In this document: positions 10,101 to 18,946 of the stretch, one piece after another | How the letters are laid out: each line of letters begins with the position of its first letter | Numbering within the stretch: the first letter of the stretch is position 1 | NCBI RefSeq assembly: GCF_000372725.1 | Contig: NW_005201287.1 | Coordinates: 376,689-440,688 of the forward strand | From: Emiliania huxleyi CCMP1516 | Lineage: Eukaryota; Haptophyta; Isochrysidales; Noelaerhabdaceae | Direction of reading: 5' to 3' | Length of the DNA stretch: 64,000 bases | Position numbers and translations under genes: made by a program | The notes under the pieces: model-generated | The model's database searches: none | Seen by the model: only the letters and a program-made list of their open reading frames with translations | What the model was told of the DNA's origin: nothing

Positions 10101-13100
10101 GCGAGACGCCGAAGCTCTGCAGGCCGAGCTGCGCCTGGGCCGCCGCGAGGTGGCGCAGGAGCGGGCCGAACGAGGCGGTGGAGGCGAACGGGAGGCGGAA
10201 CGAGAGCTCGCCCGCGTGCTGCGAGAGGAGCTCGGCCTCGGGGACGAAGGAGCGGACGGCGGCGCCGACGGCGGTGGCGGAGCAGCTGCCCGGGCCTGTG
10301 CTGAGTGTGAGGGTGTACCCGAGGCCGAAGCGGCTCTTGAGGAAGAGCGAGGAGCCGGCACAGCGCAGCCGCCTAATTAATGACCAATTCATTCTTCATT
10401 CTTCATTATGAAGTAAAGAGCGAGGAGCCGGCACAGCGCAGCCGCCTAATTAATGACCAATTCATTCTTCATTCTTCATTATGAAGTAAAGAGCGAGGAG
10501 CCGGCACAGCGCAGCCGCCTAATTAATGACCAATTCATTCTTCATTCTTCATTATGAAGTAAAGAGCGAGGAGCCGGCACAGCGCAGCCGCCTAATTAAT
10601 GACCAATTCATTCTTCATTCTTCATTATGAAGTAAGGAGCGAGGAGCCGGCACAGCGCAGCCGCCTAATTAATGACCAATTCATTCTTCATTCTTCATTA
10701 TGAAGTAAGGAGCGAGGAGCCGGCACAGCGCAGCCGCCTAATTAATGACCAATTCATTCTTCATTCTTCATTATGAAGTAAAGAGCGAGGAGCCGGCACA
10801 GCGCAGCCGCCTAATTAATGACCAATTCATTCTTCATTCTTCATTATGAAGTAAGGAGCGAGGAGCCGGCACAGCGCAGCCGCCCTGTCGAGAGGACGGC
10901 GATGCGGTCGGCGAGCAAGTCGGCCTCGTCCATGTAGTGCGTCGTGAGCACGAGGACCTATTCACAGCAGCAGGGTGTGAAGAGAGCGCTGTTCACGCCT
11001 CGTCCATGTAGTGCGTCGTGAGCACGAGGACCTATTCACAGCAGCAGGGTGTGAAGAGAGCGCTGTTCACGCCTCGTCCATGTAGTGCGTCGTGAGCACG
11101 AGGACCTATTCACAGCAGCAGGGTGTGAAGAGAGCGCTGTTCACGCCTCGTCCATGTAGTGCGTCGTGAGCACGAGGACCTATTCACAGCAGCAGGGTGT
11201 GAAGAGAGCGCTGTTCACGCCTCGTCCATGTAGTGCGTCGTGAGCACGAGGACCTATTCACAGCAGCAGGGTGTGAAGAGAGCGCTGTTCACGCCTCGTC
11301 CATGTAGTGCGTCGTGAGCACGAGGACCTATTCACAGCAGCAGGGTGTGAAGAGAGCGCTGTTCACGCCTCGTCCATGTAGTGCGTCGTGAGCACGAGGA
11401 CCTATTCACAGCAGCAGGGTGTGAAGAGAGCGCTGTTCACGCCTCGTCCATGTAGTGCGTCGTGAGCACGAGGACCTATTCACAGCAGCAGGGTGTGAAG
11501 AGAGCGCTGTTCACGCCTCGTCCATGTAGTGCGTCGTGAGCACGAGGACCTATTCACAGCAGCAGGGTGTGAAGAGAGCGCTGTTCACGCCTCGTCCATG
11601 TAGTGCGTCGTGAGCACGAGGACCTATTCACAGCAGCAGGGTGTGAAGAGAGCGCTGTCCACGCCTCGTCCATGTAGTGCGTCGTGAGCACGAGGACCTA
11701 TTCACAGCAGCAGGGTGTGAAGAGAGCGCTGTCCACGCCTCGTCCATGTAGTGCGTCGTGAGCACGAGGACCTATTCACAGCAGCAGGGTGTGAAGAGAG
11801 CGCTGTTCACGCCTCGTCCATGTGGTGCGTCGTGAGCACGAGGACCTATTCACAGCAGCAGGGTGTGAAGAGAGCGCTGTTCACGCCTCGTCCATGTGGT
11901 GCGTCGTGAGCACGAGGACCTATTCACAGCAGCAGGGTGTGAAGAGAGCGCTGTTCACGCCTCGTCCATGTAGTGCGTCGTGAGCACGAGGACCTATTCA
12001 CAGCAGCAGGGTGTGAAGAGAGCGCTGTTCACGCCTCGTCCATGTAGTGCGTCGTGAGCACGAGGACCCGGCCGGGCGCCGAGCGCTTCAGCAGTGACCA
12101 GAGGGACCGGCGGGAGGCCGGGTCCATGCCCGAGGTGGGCTCGTCAAGCAGCACGCAGCGGGAGCCGCCCACGAGCGAGCAGCCCACCGACAGCTTGCGC
12201 CTCATCCCGCCCGACAGCGCGTGCGACCGCGTGTGCTCCTTGTCCGCTAGACCGACCTTGGCCACCATGGCCGCCGACGCGGTAGCGAGCTCGCCTCGGG
12301 GCACGCCCTTGAGGGCCGCGTAGTGCTGCATGTGCTCGGAGACGGTCAGGCTGCGCCAGAGGACGTCATGCTGCGGGCAGATGCCCATCAGCGTGTAGAC
12401 GCGCCGCGCGCAGCGGCAGATCGAGAGACCAAACACGTAGCAGTCCCCTCGCGTCGGCGCGTACAGGCCGGTGAGCACGGACAGCGTCGACCTGTTCACA
12501 GCAGCAGGTGTGAAGAGACGCCGTTCACACCCAAACCGGTGAGCACGGACAGCGTCGACCTGTTCACAGCAGCAGGTGTGAAGAGACGCCGTTCACACCC
12601 AAACCGGTGAGCACGGACAGCGTCGACGTCTTGCCGGCGCCGTTGTGTCCGAGCAAGCAGGAGATCTGCCTATTAGTTATCAACTCGCTTGTAATCAACT
12701 ATTCATTCGTTGTGGCCGAGCAGGCAGGAGATCTGCCCCGGGTAAAAGGAGAGGTGCAGGTTGTCGACGGCAACCTTGCGCATCTTGCCTCGGCCGTAAA
12801 CCTTCGTCAGGCCGACGATCTCGACCGAATCTCCCCCCGCCGCCAGGGAGGGAGGGACCGGCTCAAAGGCGGCGCCCTCCTGCGGGAGAGCCACCTCTGC
12901 GCGCGGCGATTGCAAGGACGGGCACCAAAAGGCGCGGCGCAGGAAGAAGAGCGGGTGGAGGGGTGCGCCGAAGCGAGAGGGGAGGACACGCTCGAGGTAG
13001 AGGGCGAGGGCCTAATTAATTGATGCTTCATGCTTCCTTATGAACTGGAGAGGGGAGGACACGGTCGAGAGGGCGAGGGCCTAATTAATTAGGTATTCAT

Positions 13101-15310
13101 GATTCATTATGAAGTAGAGAGGGGAGGACACGCTCGAGGGGCGAGGGCCGTGTACAGCAGCGAGTCGAGCAGCAGCATCCAGAGCGAGAGAGCGAAGGAG
13201 TAGGGCGAGTCGGACCAGTTCTCGGGGCTCACGCCGACAGACGCGTACTCGTACTCGCCGAGCACGTCCGCGCCAAAGGCAAAGGCGGTGGGCGCCGCGA
13301 GCGAGGCCGCGATCTTGGCGCCCGTCTGCTCGAAGCGGTTGGTGCCTGAAGAGGTTGCCGAGCTCGTGATGGGCCGCGGCTCATGACGGGGGGGGGCGGG
13401 TGGGCGGGGCCTCGTGCCGCACATCAATATCTCCCCATATCTCCCCACATCTCCCCACATCTCGTGCCTGTGAAGAGGTACTTGGGCAGGACGAGGGCGA
13501 AGAAGGCGACCGGGCAGGCGGCGGCGGCGAGGACGGCGTTGGAGAAGCAGGCGGCGACGAGGAAGGAGAAGGCGACGCAGGTGAGGCAGAAGAGGGAGAG
13601 GTAAAGGAGCAGCACCCAGAAGGGCGTGTGCGGGAGGAAGAGGGAGCAGACGAGAGCGCAGAGCAGCGCGTTTGCTCCGAACTGGACGAGCGCAGTCGCA
13701 TACCTGTCGGCGGCGGAGAGAGGGGGAGATAGGGGGAGAGATGGGGAGATATGGGGAGACATGGGGAGATATGGGGAGCCGCGAGGCGTGAGGGTTGACT
13801 CGTGAGCAAGGCTCGGGGGAGGCGACGCGCACCACGATCCGACATGCACGCCGTGCCGCAGGCCCATGATGCGCCTGTTAATTAATACTTCATTCTTAAT
13901 TAACAGCCGACATGCACGCCGCGCCGCATGCCCATGATGCGCATGGTCTGCGCGAGGCGCGTCTCCTTCTCCTCGACCACGGACTTGGTGAGCAGCGCGG
14001 CGGGGAAGAGCTGGCAGAGGGTGAGGAGGAGGGGCAGCAGCGACTGGACGGCGAGGTAGAACGGGTTCTGCGAGTAGGCGGCGGTGGGGAAGGGCGCCAG
14101 CCACGCCACGTCCGCGGGAGGAGGGAGGGGCTCGGCGCCGTGGCGGGCGGCGAGGCCAAACGCAAAGCCGTCGACGGCGCGCTGCAGCGTGAGGAAGCCG
14201 GAGGTGACGTACCTCTGGTACTCGGTGTCGAGGCCTAATTGATTAATTAATGATTGATTATTAATTCAAGCAGGTGACGTCCCTCTGGTACTCGGTGTCG
14301 AGGCCTGTTAGTTAGCAATTAATCAATTAATTAAATAAATAAACAATCATGTCCCTCGTGTACTCGGTGTCGAGGCCCCGCGTGAGCCGCTTCGAGATGC
14401 GGTTCGTGTTGGGCACCGTGGTGTAGTTGAGCCGGACAGCGTACTCTACCTGCCTCGGCGCCAGCGAGTCGAACACGAGCAGCGCCCACGCGTCCCGCGC
14501 CGCGTCGGCTGCGCCTCCGAGGTGCGCCAGCGCCGCCGCCTCGTCTGCATGCACGCGCGTGCTGACGTTCCCGCCGCCCGCCTGCAGGTGCGCCTCCAGC
14601 TCGTCGATCCGCTGGGCGAGGGAGACGCCTACGATAATCAATGATTAATTCATAATTAATTAGAGGTCGGCCTCCAGCTCGTCGATCCGCTGGGCGAGGG
14701 AGACGCCGTCGGTGAGGGAGGATGCGGCGGCGGCGGAGGAGGGGGCGAGGTGCAGCGTCCCGAGGGTGAGGAGGTTGCCGAAGAGGCGCGCGAACTTGTC
14801 CAGCTCCGTGAGCTGCTCGTAGTTGGAGGCCGAGAGCGCCGAGCGTGCGGCTGACGACACCCCGGCGTAGCTCGGCAGTCCAAAGACGGGAAGCGGCCCT
14901 GTCAGCAGCGGCTCGAGGTTGCGCCGTACTGAGAGGAGGTCGAGGTCGGTCGAGTTGCCAGAGCTCTCCCAGACGAGGCCGCCGGGGCCAAAGCCGCCGC
15001 CGCCGCCTGCGCCAGGCCCAGAGGCAAACTCGACCGCGAGGCTGAGCAGAGGGCCGACGTCGAGCGCGATGACGGCGTAGATTGCGGCGTCGAAGGTTTC
15101 CGGATCGGTGAGGTGGTAGCCGACCACGCAGATGGATATGAAGAGCGCCGGACTGACCAAGGCGCAGCACGTGGCGCGAGGCGTGCGCCACTTGACAAGC
15201 GCCTGTTGCCAGAGCGTCGCTCGCAGCTGGTCGCGCACGCGTGCTCGGCGCGGAGCAGCGAGGCAAGCGTCGCCGCGGTACTCTGTCGCACCGCCGGGGC
15301 TGCTGGCCAT
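4181..15310 (-). CDS. ABCA-type full ABC transporter (multi-exon)
   Basis: Full transporter in the order TMD1-NBD1-TMD2-NBD2. ATG at 15310 ([11 protein letters not shown]), first TM helix [17 protein letters not shown], large outer loop, then TM exons at about 14200-13907, 13690-13490 and 13350-13135. NBD1: Walker A ([14 protein letters not shown]) is assembled from pieces at 12738-12608; CPQHDVLW, signature [20 protein letters not shown] and LTTHYMDEA lie at 12491-12029; DRIAVLSTG is at about 10870-10924; the ABCA C-terminal piece is at 10371-10100. TMD2 runs from about 9600 to 6060 with an Ala/Gly-rich outer loop carrying a dockerin-like EF-hand. NBD2: GVNGAGKTT (about 5800), [15 protein letters not shown] and [11 protein letters not shown] (5356-5081), [14 protein letters not shown] (about 5000). 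The final exon is 4426-4181. ABCA proteins move lipids or sterols across membranes; the substrate here is unknown. Exon edges are approximate. One frame change near 9610 is not explained by an obvious intron. Confidence 0.9.
5380..5675 (-). repeat. Tandem exon-copy/intron repeat in NBD2 region of ABCA
   Basis: Four copies of an exon segment (ctcgaggagcgggtcctcct plus gcgggcc) alternate with blocks of 'aggtgtctaggaagtgtcc' type. On the coding strand the repeated exon piece encodes the CPQE(S/D)PLLE Q-loop region of NBD2. The array lies between the two halves of NBD2, so it is intronic, and it duplicates the exon edge. Confidence 0.75.
6062..6156 (-). repeat. AT-rich 49-bp insert with 23-bp exact flanking repeats
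   Basis: The 23 bases at 6062-6084 recur exactly at 6134-6156, enclosing an AT-rich 49-bp insert. The repeats are ABCA coding sequence (encoding D-V-Q-A-E-A-D-A on the minus strand). Splicing GC...AG at GTGCAG|GC in each copy removes one copy plus the insert and keeps the frame. Confidence 0.75.
7260..7388 (-). repeat. CCGAGAGG-type intron with flanking exon duplication
   Basis: The exon segment 'gaaggcgagcaccacttg' plus 'cacctgc' (about 7263-7287) recurs with few changes at about 7364-7388. Between them lie repeated 'cccgagatgg' and 'cccgagagga' units. The same low-complexity filler appears in introns of the PX, helicase and ankyrin-CS genes. Confidence 0.6.
9615..10098 (-). repeat. 67-68-bp minisatellite of exon edge plus hairpin insert (ABCA)
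   Basis: About seven copies of a unit that combines an exon piece (coding strand encodes VSL(A/T)SMEEVFLRL, the ABCA 'SLEEVFLRL' motif) with an insert reading TCTTCACACCCTGCTGCTG then TGAATAG on the coding strand. Each copy starts GCGTCTCGCTC and follows AG, so any copy can be spliced as a GC-AG intron boundary. Confidence 0.8.
10345..10885 (-). repeat. 73-bp minisatellite with AT-rich insert (ABCA intron)
   Basis: Seven AT-rich inserts start at 10372, 10445, 10518, 10591, 10664, 10737 and 10810, exactly 73 bases apart. They alternate with an exon copy encoding [10 protein letters not shown]. Each insert reads cctaattaatgaccaattca then ttcttcattcttcattatga on the plus strand. On the coding strand it ends TTAATTAG, directly before GCGGCTGCGC, giving an AG|GC junction at each copy. 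Confidence 0.85.
10924..12066 (-). repeat. 74-bp minisatellite, about 15 copies (ABCA NBD1 intron)
   Basis: Units begin at 10991 and recur every 74 bases to 12027, with a partial copy on the left. Each contains a 33-base exon segment encoding [11 protein letters not shown] (the NBD1 H-loop) plus a hairpin insert ending CTGTGAATAG on the coding strand. The exon copy begins GTCCTCG, so copy 1 can supply a GT donor and the last insert an AG acceptor. 74 is not a multiple of three, so the array cannot be translated in frame and must be spliced out or be an expansion. Copies differ only at a few positions (gttcac/gtccac, tagtgc/tggtgc). Confidence 0.9.
12471..12627 (-). repeat. 68-bp duplication across Walker A (hairpin insert)
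   Basis: The 21-base exon segment encoding STLSVLTG (just after Walker A of NBD1) occurs three times, beginning near 12471, 12539 and 12607. The copies are separated by an insert that reads GTGTGAACGGCG then TCTTCACACCTGCTGCTG then TGAACAG on the coding strand. Donor GTCGAC in the first copy and acceptor GAACAG|GTCGAC restore one continuous exon. Confidence 0.8.
12642..12737 (-). repeat. 38-bp AT-rich insert with 29-bp flanking repeats at Walker A
   Basis: 12642-12670 and 12709-12737 match over 29 bases with two differences. Both encode [10 protein letters not shown], the residues leading into Walker A. The insert is AT-rich and, on the coding strand, ends TAATAG directly before GCAGATCTCC. 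GC-AG splicing joins CCGGG|GCAGATC in frame. Confidence 0.8.
13000..13150 (-). repeat. Triplicated exon edge with two AT-rich inserts
   Basis: The segment agaggggaggacacgctcga plus gggcgagggcc appears three times, separated by two inserts that begin cctaattaatt and contain ttcatgattcattatgaa-like sequence. It lies in the TMD1/NBD1 linker of the ABCA gene. Confidence 0.7.
13839..13942 (-). repeat. 32-bp perfect-ended palindromic insert with 36-bp flanking repeats
   Basis: The insert 13875-13906 begins CTGTTAATTAA and ends with its exact complement TTAATTAACAG. It is flanked by 36-base direct repeats (13839-13874, 13907-13942; two differences) of TMD1 coding sequence ([12 protein letters not shown]). 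On the coding strand the insert ends AACAG before GCGCATCATG, again an AG|GC junction. Confidence 0.85.
14202..14380 (-). repeat. Triplicated exon edge with two AT-rich inserts
   Basis: The segment ctctggtactcggtgtcgag plus gcc occurs three times (about 14211-14235, 14283-14307 and 14353-14378, the last slightly changed). The copies are separated by TTAATTAA-type inserts. The coding-strand exon encodes GLDTEY. Each insert ends in AG before GCCTCGACACC. Confidence 0.75.
14592..14707 (-). repeat. AT-rich insert with 38-bp flanking exon repeats
   Basis: 14592-14629 and 14670-14707 are near-identical copies of sequence encoding [12 protein letters not shown]. The 40-base AT-rich insert ends CGTAG before GCGTCTCCCTC on the coding strand. 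Confidence 0.8.
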
Positions 15311-15555
15311 GATCAGGGCTCTCACGAGGCACGGGAGAGACGGGAGGGAAAGGGGGCTAGATTCTACAGTGTCAGGGTCGGCCGGTCCAGCACCAACGAG
15401 AAGGCCAGCGGATTTTTCTTTTTTCTTTGTACACTTTTTCTTCAACGCCTCGGCCCTCCGCGCCCCCACACCGTTAAGACAAGAGTTTTGCGGTTTTTTC
15501 TTCAGCCTTGGCGAATAGCCAGCCCAGCACGGTCCGCAACCGGCTCGCCGCGTCG
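15311..15555. promoter_or_regulatory. Divergent intergenic region between ABCA and PX genes
   Basis: About 245 bases separate the ABCA ATG (minus, 15310) from the PX-protein ATG (plus, 15556). The stretch holds pyrimidine-rich tracts (ttttcttttttctttg, actttttcttc) but no clear TATA box. A shared bidirectional promoter is inferred from the head-to-head layout only. Confidence 0.35.
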
Positions 15556-15974
15556 ATGCGCCTATGCTACGTCGGATCGACGAGCAACGAGTCCTCCACG
15601 ATCCTCTTTCACTTCACAGTCAGCTTCTCGGCCTCCGATCAGCCGCGGCTGACCTTTGCCGCCCGCTACAGCACCCTCCGGAGCGTCTACCGTGAGGTGA
15701 GGCTCGACGCGAGTTGCCGGGCCTCGTTTCCGCCCTTCCCGCCAAAGAGCAACCTCTCTCGCCAGACCAAGAAATTCCTGGACCGGCGCGGCAACGCGCT
15801 GGCAGCGTGGCTCGAGGTCCTGTTTTCGGACCACAGCCTCGCAGCGCTCGGCGCTGATCTGCTGGCCAGTGCGACCGCAGCGCCCGTCGCCGCCGAAGCG
15901 TCGCCGGTCTGCTTCCCGCGCTCGCCGGCCCGGCAGGCCTCGGCGGTCGCCGGCGGAGACGGTCTCAGCAGCGG

Positions 15975-16007
<33 letters not shown>

Positions 16008-18733
16008 TGGCGGTGGCGGCGGCGGTGCCTCCAGCAGGCGGGCCTCGGCGGCGGAGGATGGACCGGGGGAGAGAACAGTCGGAGAGCCTCGCTGCTCGCC
16101 CCCTGGAGGGTCGGAGCCTGCTCGCACGCGGCCGCCGCCGCTCCCTCCTCCCGGCGCCGACGCTGCTGATGAAGAAGCTGCGGCGGCTGCCACGACTGCT
16201 GTCGCTGCCGCTGTTGCGGAGGGGGGGGGCTCGGTCTGGGCCTCGCGGCCCCTGCTCGCCCTCGCTGTCTCTGTGGCGGTCGGGCTGGCGCGAGGCCACC
16301 TGCCGCTCGCCGTCGCCTGCTACGCCGCCGGCATGGGTCTGGCGGCCGCGCTGGCTGCACCGCGCCGGGAAGGTTCCGAGACGCTTCCTGCGGAAGGGCG
16401 GGAAGAGGGCGAGGCGCTCGCCGCGGCGACGGCGAAGGCATCGGCGGAAGAGGCGGAGGTGCGGGCGCCGAAGCTCGTACGGACGGCGGCGGCGGCGGCG
16501 GAGGCGGCGGTGGAGGCGGCGGAGGCGGAGGCGGGGGCGGAGGCGGAGGCGGAGGTAGCGGATGCAGAGGAGGGGGGGGAGGCGGAGGCGGAGGCGGAGG
16601 CGGAGGCGGAGGCGGCGGGGGACCCGTGCGTGCGTGCGGCGGTTGCGACAGCGCTCGAGGCGCGCCAGCTGCTGCAGTGGCACGGCAGACGCATAAGTAC
16701 GTGACTCACCCGCCGCGGTTGAATTGACTCTCGAGGCGCGCGGGCCGCCGGAGAGAGAAGCTGGGCAGTTCACAAGAGTCAAGCTTTGTTTGACTCTCGA
16801 GGCGCACCGGGTGCTGGAGGAGCACGTGGCGGCGTGCGACGGCGAGGAGGGCCGCCGCTGCCTCGGCCTTGGCGAAGAGTGGCGGTCCTTATCCGAGAGG
16901 GCGCGAGAGGGCCCGAGATTGCACGAGAGCGGCCGAGATTGCGCGAGATCGCACCCGACGTGGTGTGGAGAGGTGGCTGTGAACGGCGCCTCCTCACGGC
17001 CACCAGCGCTGTCTTCACAGCCCACGCTTCGGTGCAGGCGGTCCCACCCGACGCGGCAGGGAGTCGACGTGCGCACGACAGACGCATTCTGCGGCCAGGC
17101 GCAGCGCTGCGTCTCTCGAGATCGCGGCTGCCTCTCGGCCGCACCTCGGCCGCACCTCGGCTGCACCTCGGCTGCACCTCGGCTGCCTCTCGGCGGTCCT
17201 GCGGCCAGGCTGGCGTCAACGGCGCCATCGGAGTCGGAGATGCGGCGGCGTCGTCAGAGGCGATGCCGAGAGATAGCCGAGATCTAGCCGAGATAGTCGG
17301 AGATGCGCGCCGGTTTCCTCCGAGGCCATGCTGCGGCTGCGGAGGCCGTCATTCAATCTCGCGGCGTGTGCACAGGCGGTCTGCGCGGTGCTGGCCGACC
17401 CCGACAAGCGCCGCTTGACGGACCCTCTCTGGCAGAGCACGGAGGCGCGTGGGTAGCACACTCAGCCGTGAGGAGGAGTTGCAAGTGGCACACTCTCACC
17501 CGACCGCTTGGACAACGGAGGTGGTGCGGTCGCTGCCGTCGCGACTGGTCCGCATCGAAGGCGGGTGGGCTCTCGCGGCTCTTCCTCTGACCAGCGCGCC
17601 AGTCCTCACCTCTCTCACGGGAGGAGGTAGGCTGGCGGACACTCGAGTTCGGCATCGTCACGGAGCGCTTCAAGGCGCCGTGTCGCCGCCGCCCTCTCCG
17701 CGCGACGCGCTCGTCAACGAACCCACTCTCTCCCCGGACTCACAGGCGCCCGCCGTCGTCGTCTCTCCTCGAGACTCGCTCGTGGTGCGCGTCCGCCTCA
17801 AGTCCGTCGACGGCACGCGCGTGCGCCTGGTGCCTGCGTCTTGCGGGGGCGGGGAGGGCCCGCCTCGCCCGTGGCTGGTCCTCCGTTCACGGGCGCTTCA
17901 CTGTGAACAGGTGCAGCGGTCGGTGGACGCGCCTGCTCTCGCCGTGCCGCGGGGCTACGTGCGGCTCCGGCTCGCGTGCGGAGGGTACCAGATACGCGCC
18001 GTGGCGCCCGACCGCTGCACCACCGTCTACGTGCGCCCCCCCCCCCCCCCCGGAGAATCGACCTCAGCGGCGTCACAGCGATTCACATTNNNNNNNNNNN
18101 NNNNNNNNNNNNNNNNNNNNNNNNNNNNNNNNNNNNNNNNNNNNNNNNNNNNNNNNNNNNNNNNNNNNNNNNNNNNNNNNNNNNNNNNNTTCCCCCGACC
18201 GCTTGGACAAAGGAGGTGGTGCGGTTGCTGCCGTCGCGATTGGTCCGCATTGAAGGGGGGGGGGTTTTTGGGGTTTTTTTTTTGACAAGGGGGCCAGTTT
18301 TTACTTTTTTTAGGGGAGGAGGTAGGCTGGGGGACACTCGAGTTTGGAATTGTCACGGAGCGTTTTAAGGGGCGGTTTTGCCGCCGCCTTTTTCGGGGGA
18401 GGGGTTTGTAAAGGAACCCATTTTTTTCCGGGATTTAAAGGGGCCCGCGGTTGTTGTTTTTCCTCGAAATTCGCTCGGGGGGGGGGTCCGCCTAAAATCC
18501 GTTGAGGGCACGGGGGTGCGCCTGGTGCCTGGTTTTTGGGGGGGGGGGGAGGGCCCCCCTCCCCCGTGGGTGGTTCTCCGTTTAGGGGGGTTTTATTGTG
18601 AAAAGGTGCAACGGTTGGTGGACGCCCCTTTTTTTGCCGTGCCGGGGGGGTAAGTGGGGTTCCGGCTTGGGTGGGGAGGGTACCAAATACGGGCGGTGGG
18701 GCCCGACCGTTGCCCCCCCGTTTAGGTGGGCCC

Positions 18734-18764
<31 letters not shown>

Positions 18765-18946
18765 CCACCCCTTCGCCTACACCGCCTTTGAGTCCCCAAC
18801 GCCCTCGTGGACAGGTCAACGCCCTCGACCCGAACGGGTATGTCCCGAAGCCGGTAGTGCGAACCACAATGCCCGACCGGGCAATGACGGTGGCGAAGGC
18901 GGCGCAGGCGGCGGAGAGGCATCGCAAGACGGGGAAGTGGCGTTGA
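15556..18946 (+). CDS. PX-domain protein with TM segment and probable START-like C-terminus (gapped)
   Basis: From the ATG at 15556 the first exon gives a PX domain: MRLCYVGSTSNESSTILFHF, then RLTFAARYSTLRSVYREV (the RYS/T pocket), FPPFPPKS and a helical end (RRGNALAAWLEVLF). PX domains bind phosphoinositides. A Gly-rich run (15963-16027), a hydrophobic stretch (PLLALAVSVAVGLARGHLPL) and an Ala/Glu-rich segment follow. Later exons carry TLEAHRVLEEHVAACDGEEG, then SPRDSLVVRVRLKSVDGTRV and YVRLRLACGGYQIRAVAP. After the gap the last exon gives LDPNGYVPKPVVRTTMPD and stops at 18946. The order (RD..., SV, Y.I.P, DP.G..P..VV) resembles a START lipid-binding domain; this is an inference from pattern only. 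The model is interrupted by an assembly gap and a corrupted duplicate (18190-18755). Confidence 0.65.
16728..16805 (+). repeat. 16-bp exon-edge duplication in PX gene
   Basis: The sequence ttgactctcgaggcgc occurs at about 16725-16740 and again at about 16789-16804, bracketing a short spacer. The second copy starts the exon TLEAHRVLEEHV. This is the same duplicated-boundary pattern seen in the ABCA gene. Confidence 0.55.
16895..17050 (+). repeat. Intron filler: CCGAGA-type and TTCACAGC hairpin modules
   Basis: Runs of 'gcgagagggcccgagattgc' type are followed by gtgaacggcgcctcctcacg and cttcacagcc modules, ending with ggtgcag before an open frame. The same two modules occur inside ABCA and helicase introns. 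Confidence 0.55.
18057..18089 (-). other. 33-bp exact copy of secreted-protein gene at gap edge
   Basis: These 33 bases, immediately before the N run, are the exact reverse complement of 24390-24422, where they encode IDLSGVTAIHI in the large secreted protein. They follow a poly-C run and interrupt the PX gene frame. A contig-end mis-join is the simplest explanation. Confidence 0.7.
18090..18189. other. Assembly gap (100 N)
   Basis: Exactly 100 unknown bases, the conventional length for a gap of unknown size, inside the PX-protein gene. Confidence 0.98.
18190..18755 (+). repeat. Corrupted duplicate of 17507-18050 (probable low-quality read end)
   Basis: This stretch follows 17507-18050 base for base in order, but C is widely replaced by T or lost and G/T/C homopolymers are stretched (for example ggggttttttttttgac for a mixed sequence). 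Biological divergence would not be this one-sided. It looks like the poorly called end of a capillary read placed after the gap, so it should not be translated. Confidence 0.75.

Noticed and set aside
9615-12066. CRISPR-like repeat arrays
   Set aside because: Units are contiguous tandem repeats without unique spacers, carry coding exon segments, and the genome is eukaryotic with no cas genes.
18190-18755. Diverged second copy of the PX/START exons as a tandem gene duplicate
   Set aside because: Changes are almost all C-to-T or homopolymer stretches, and the block starts right after a 100-N gap; artefact is a better explanation.
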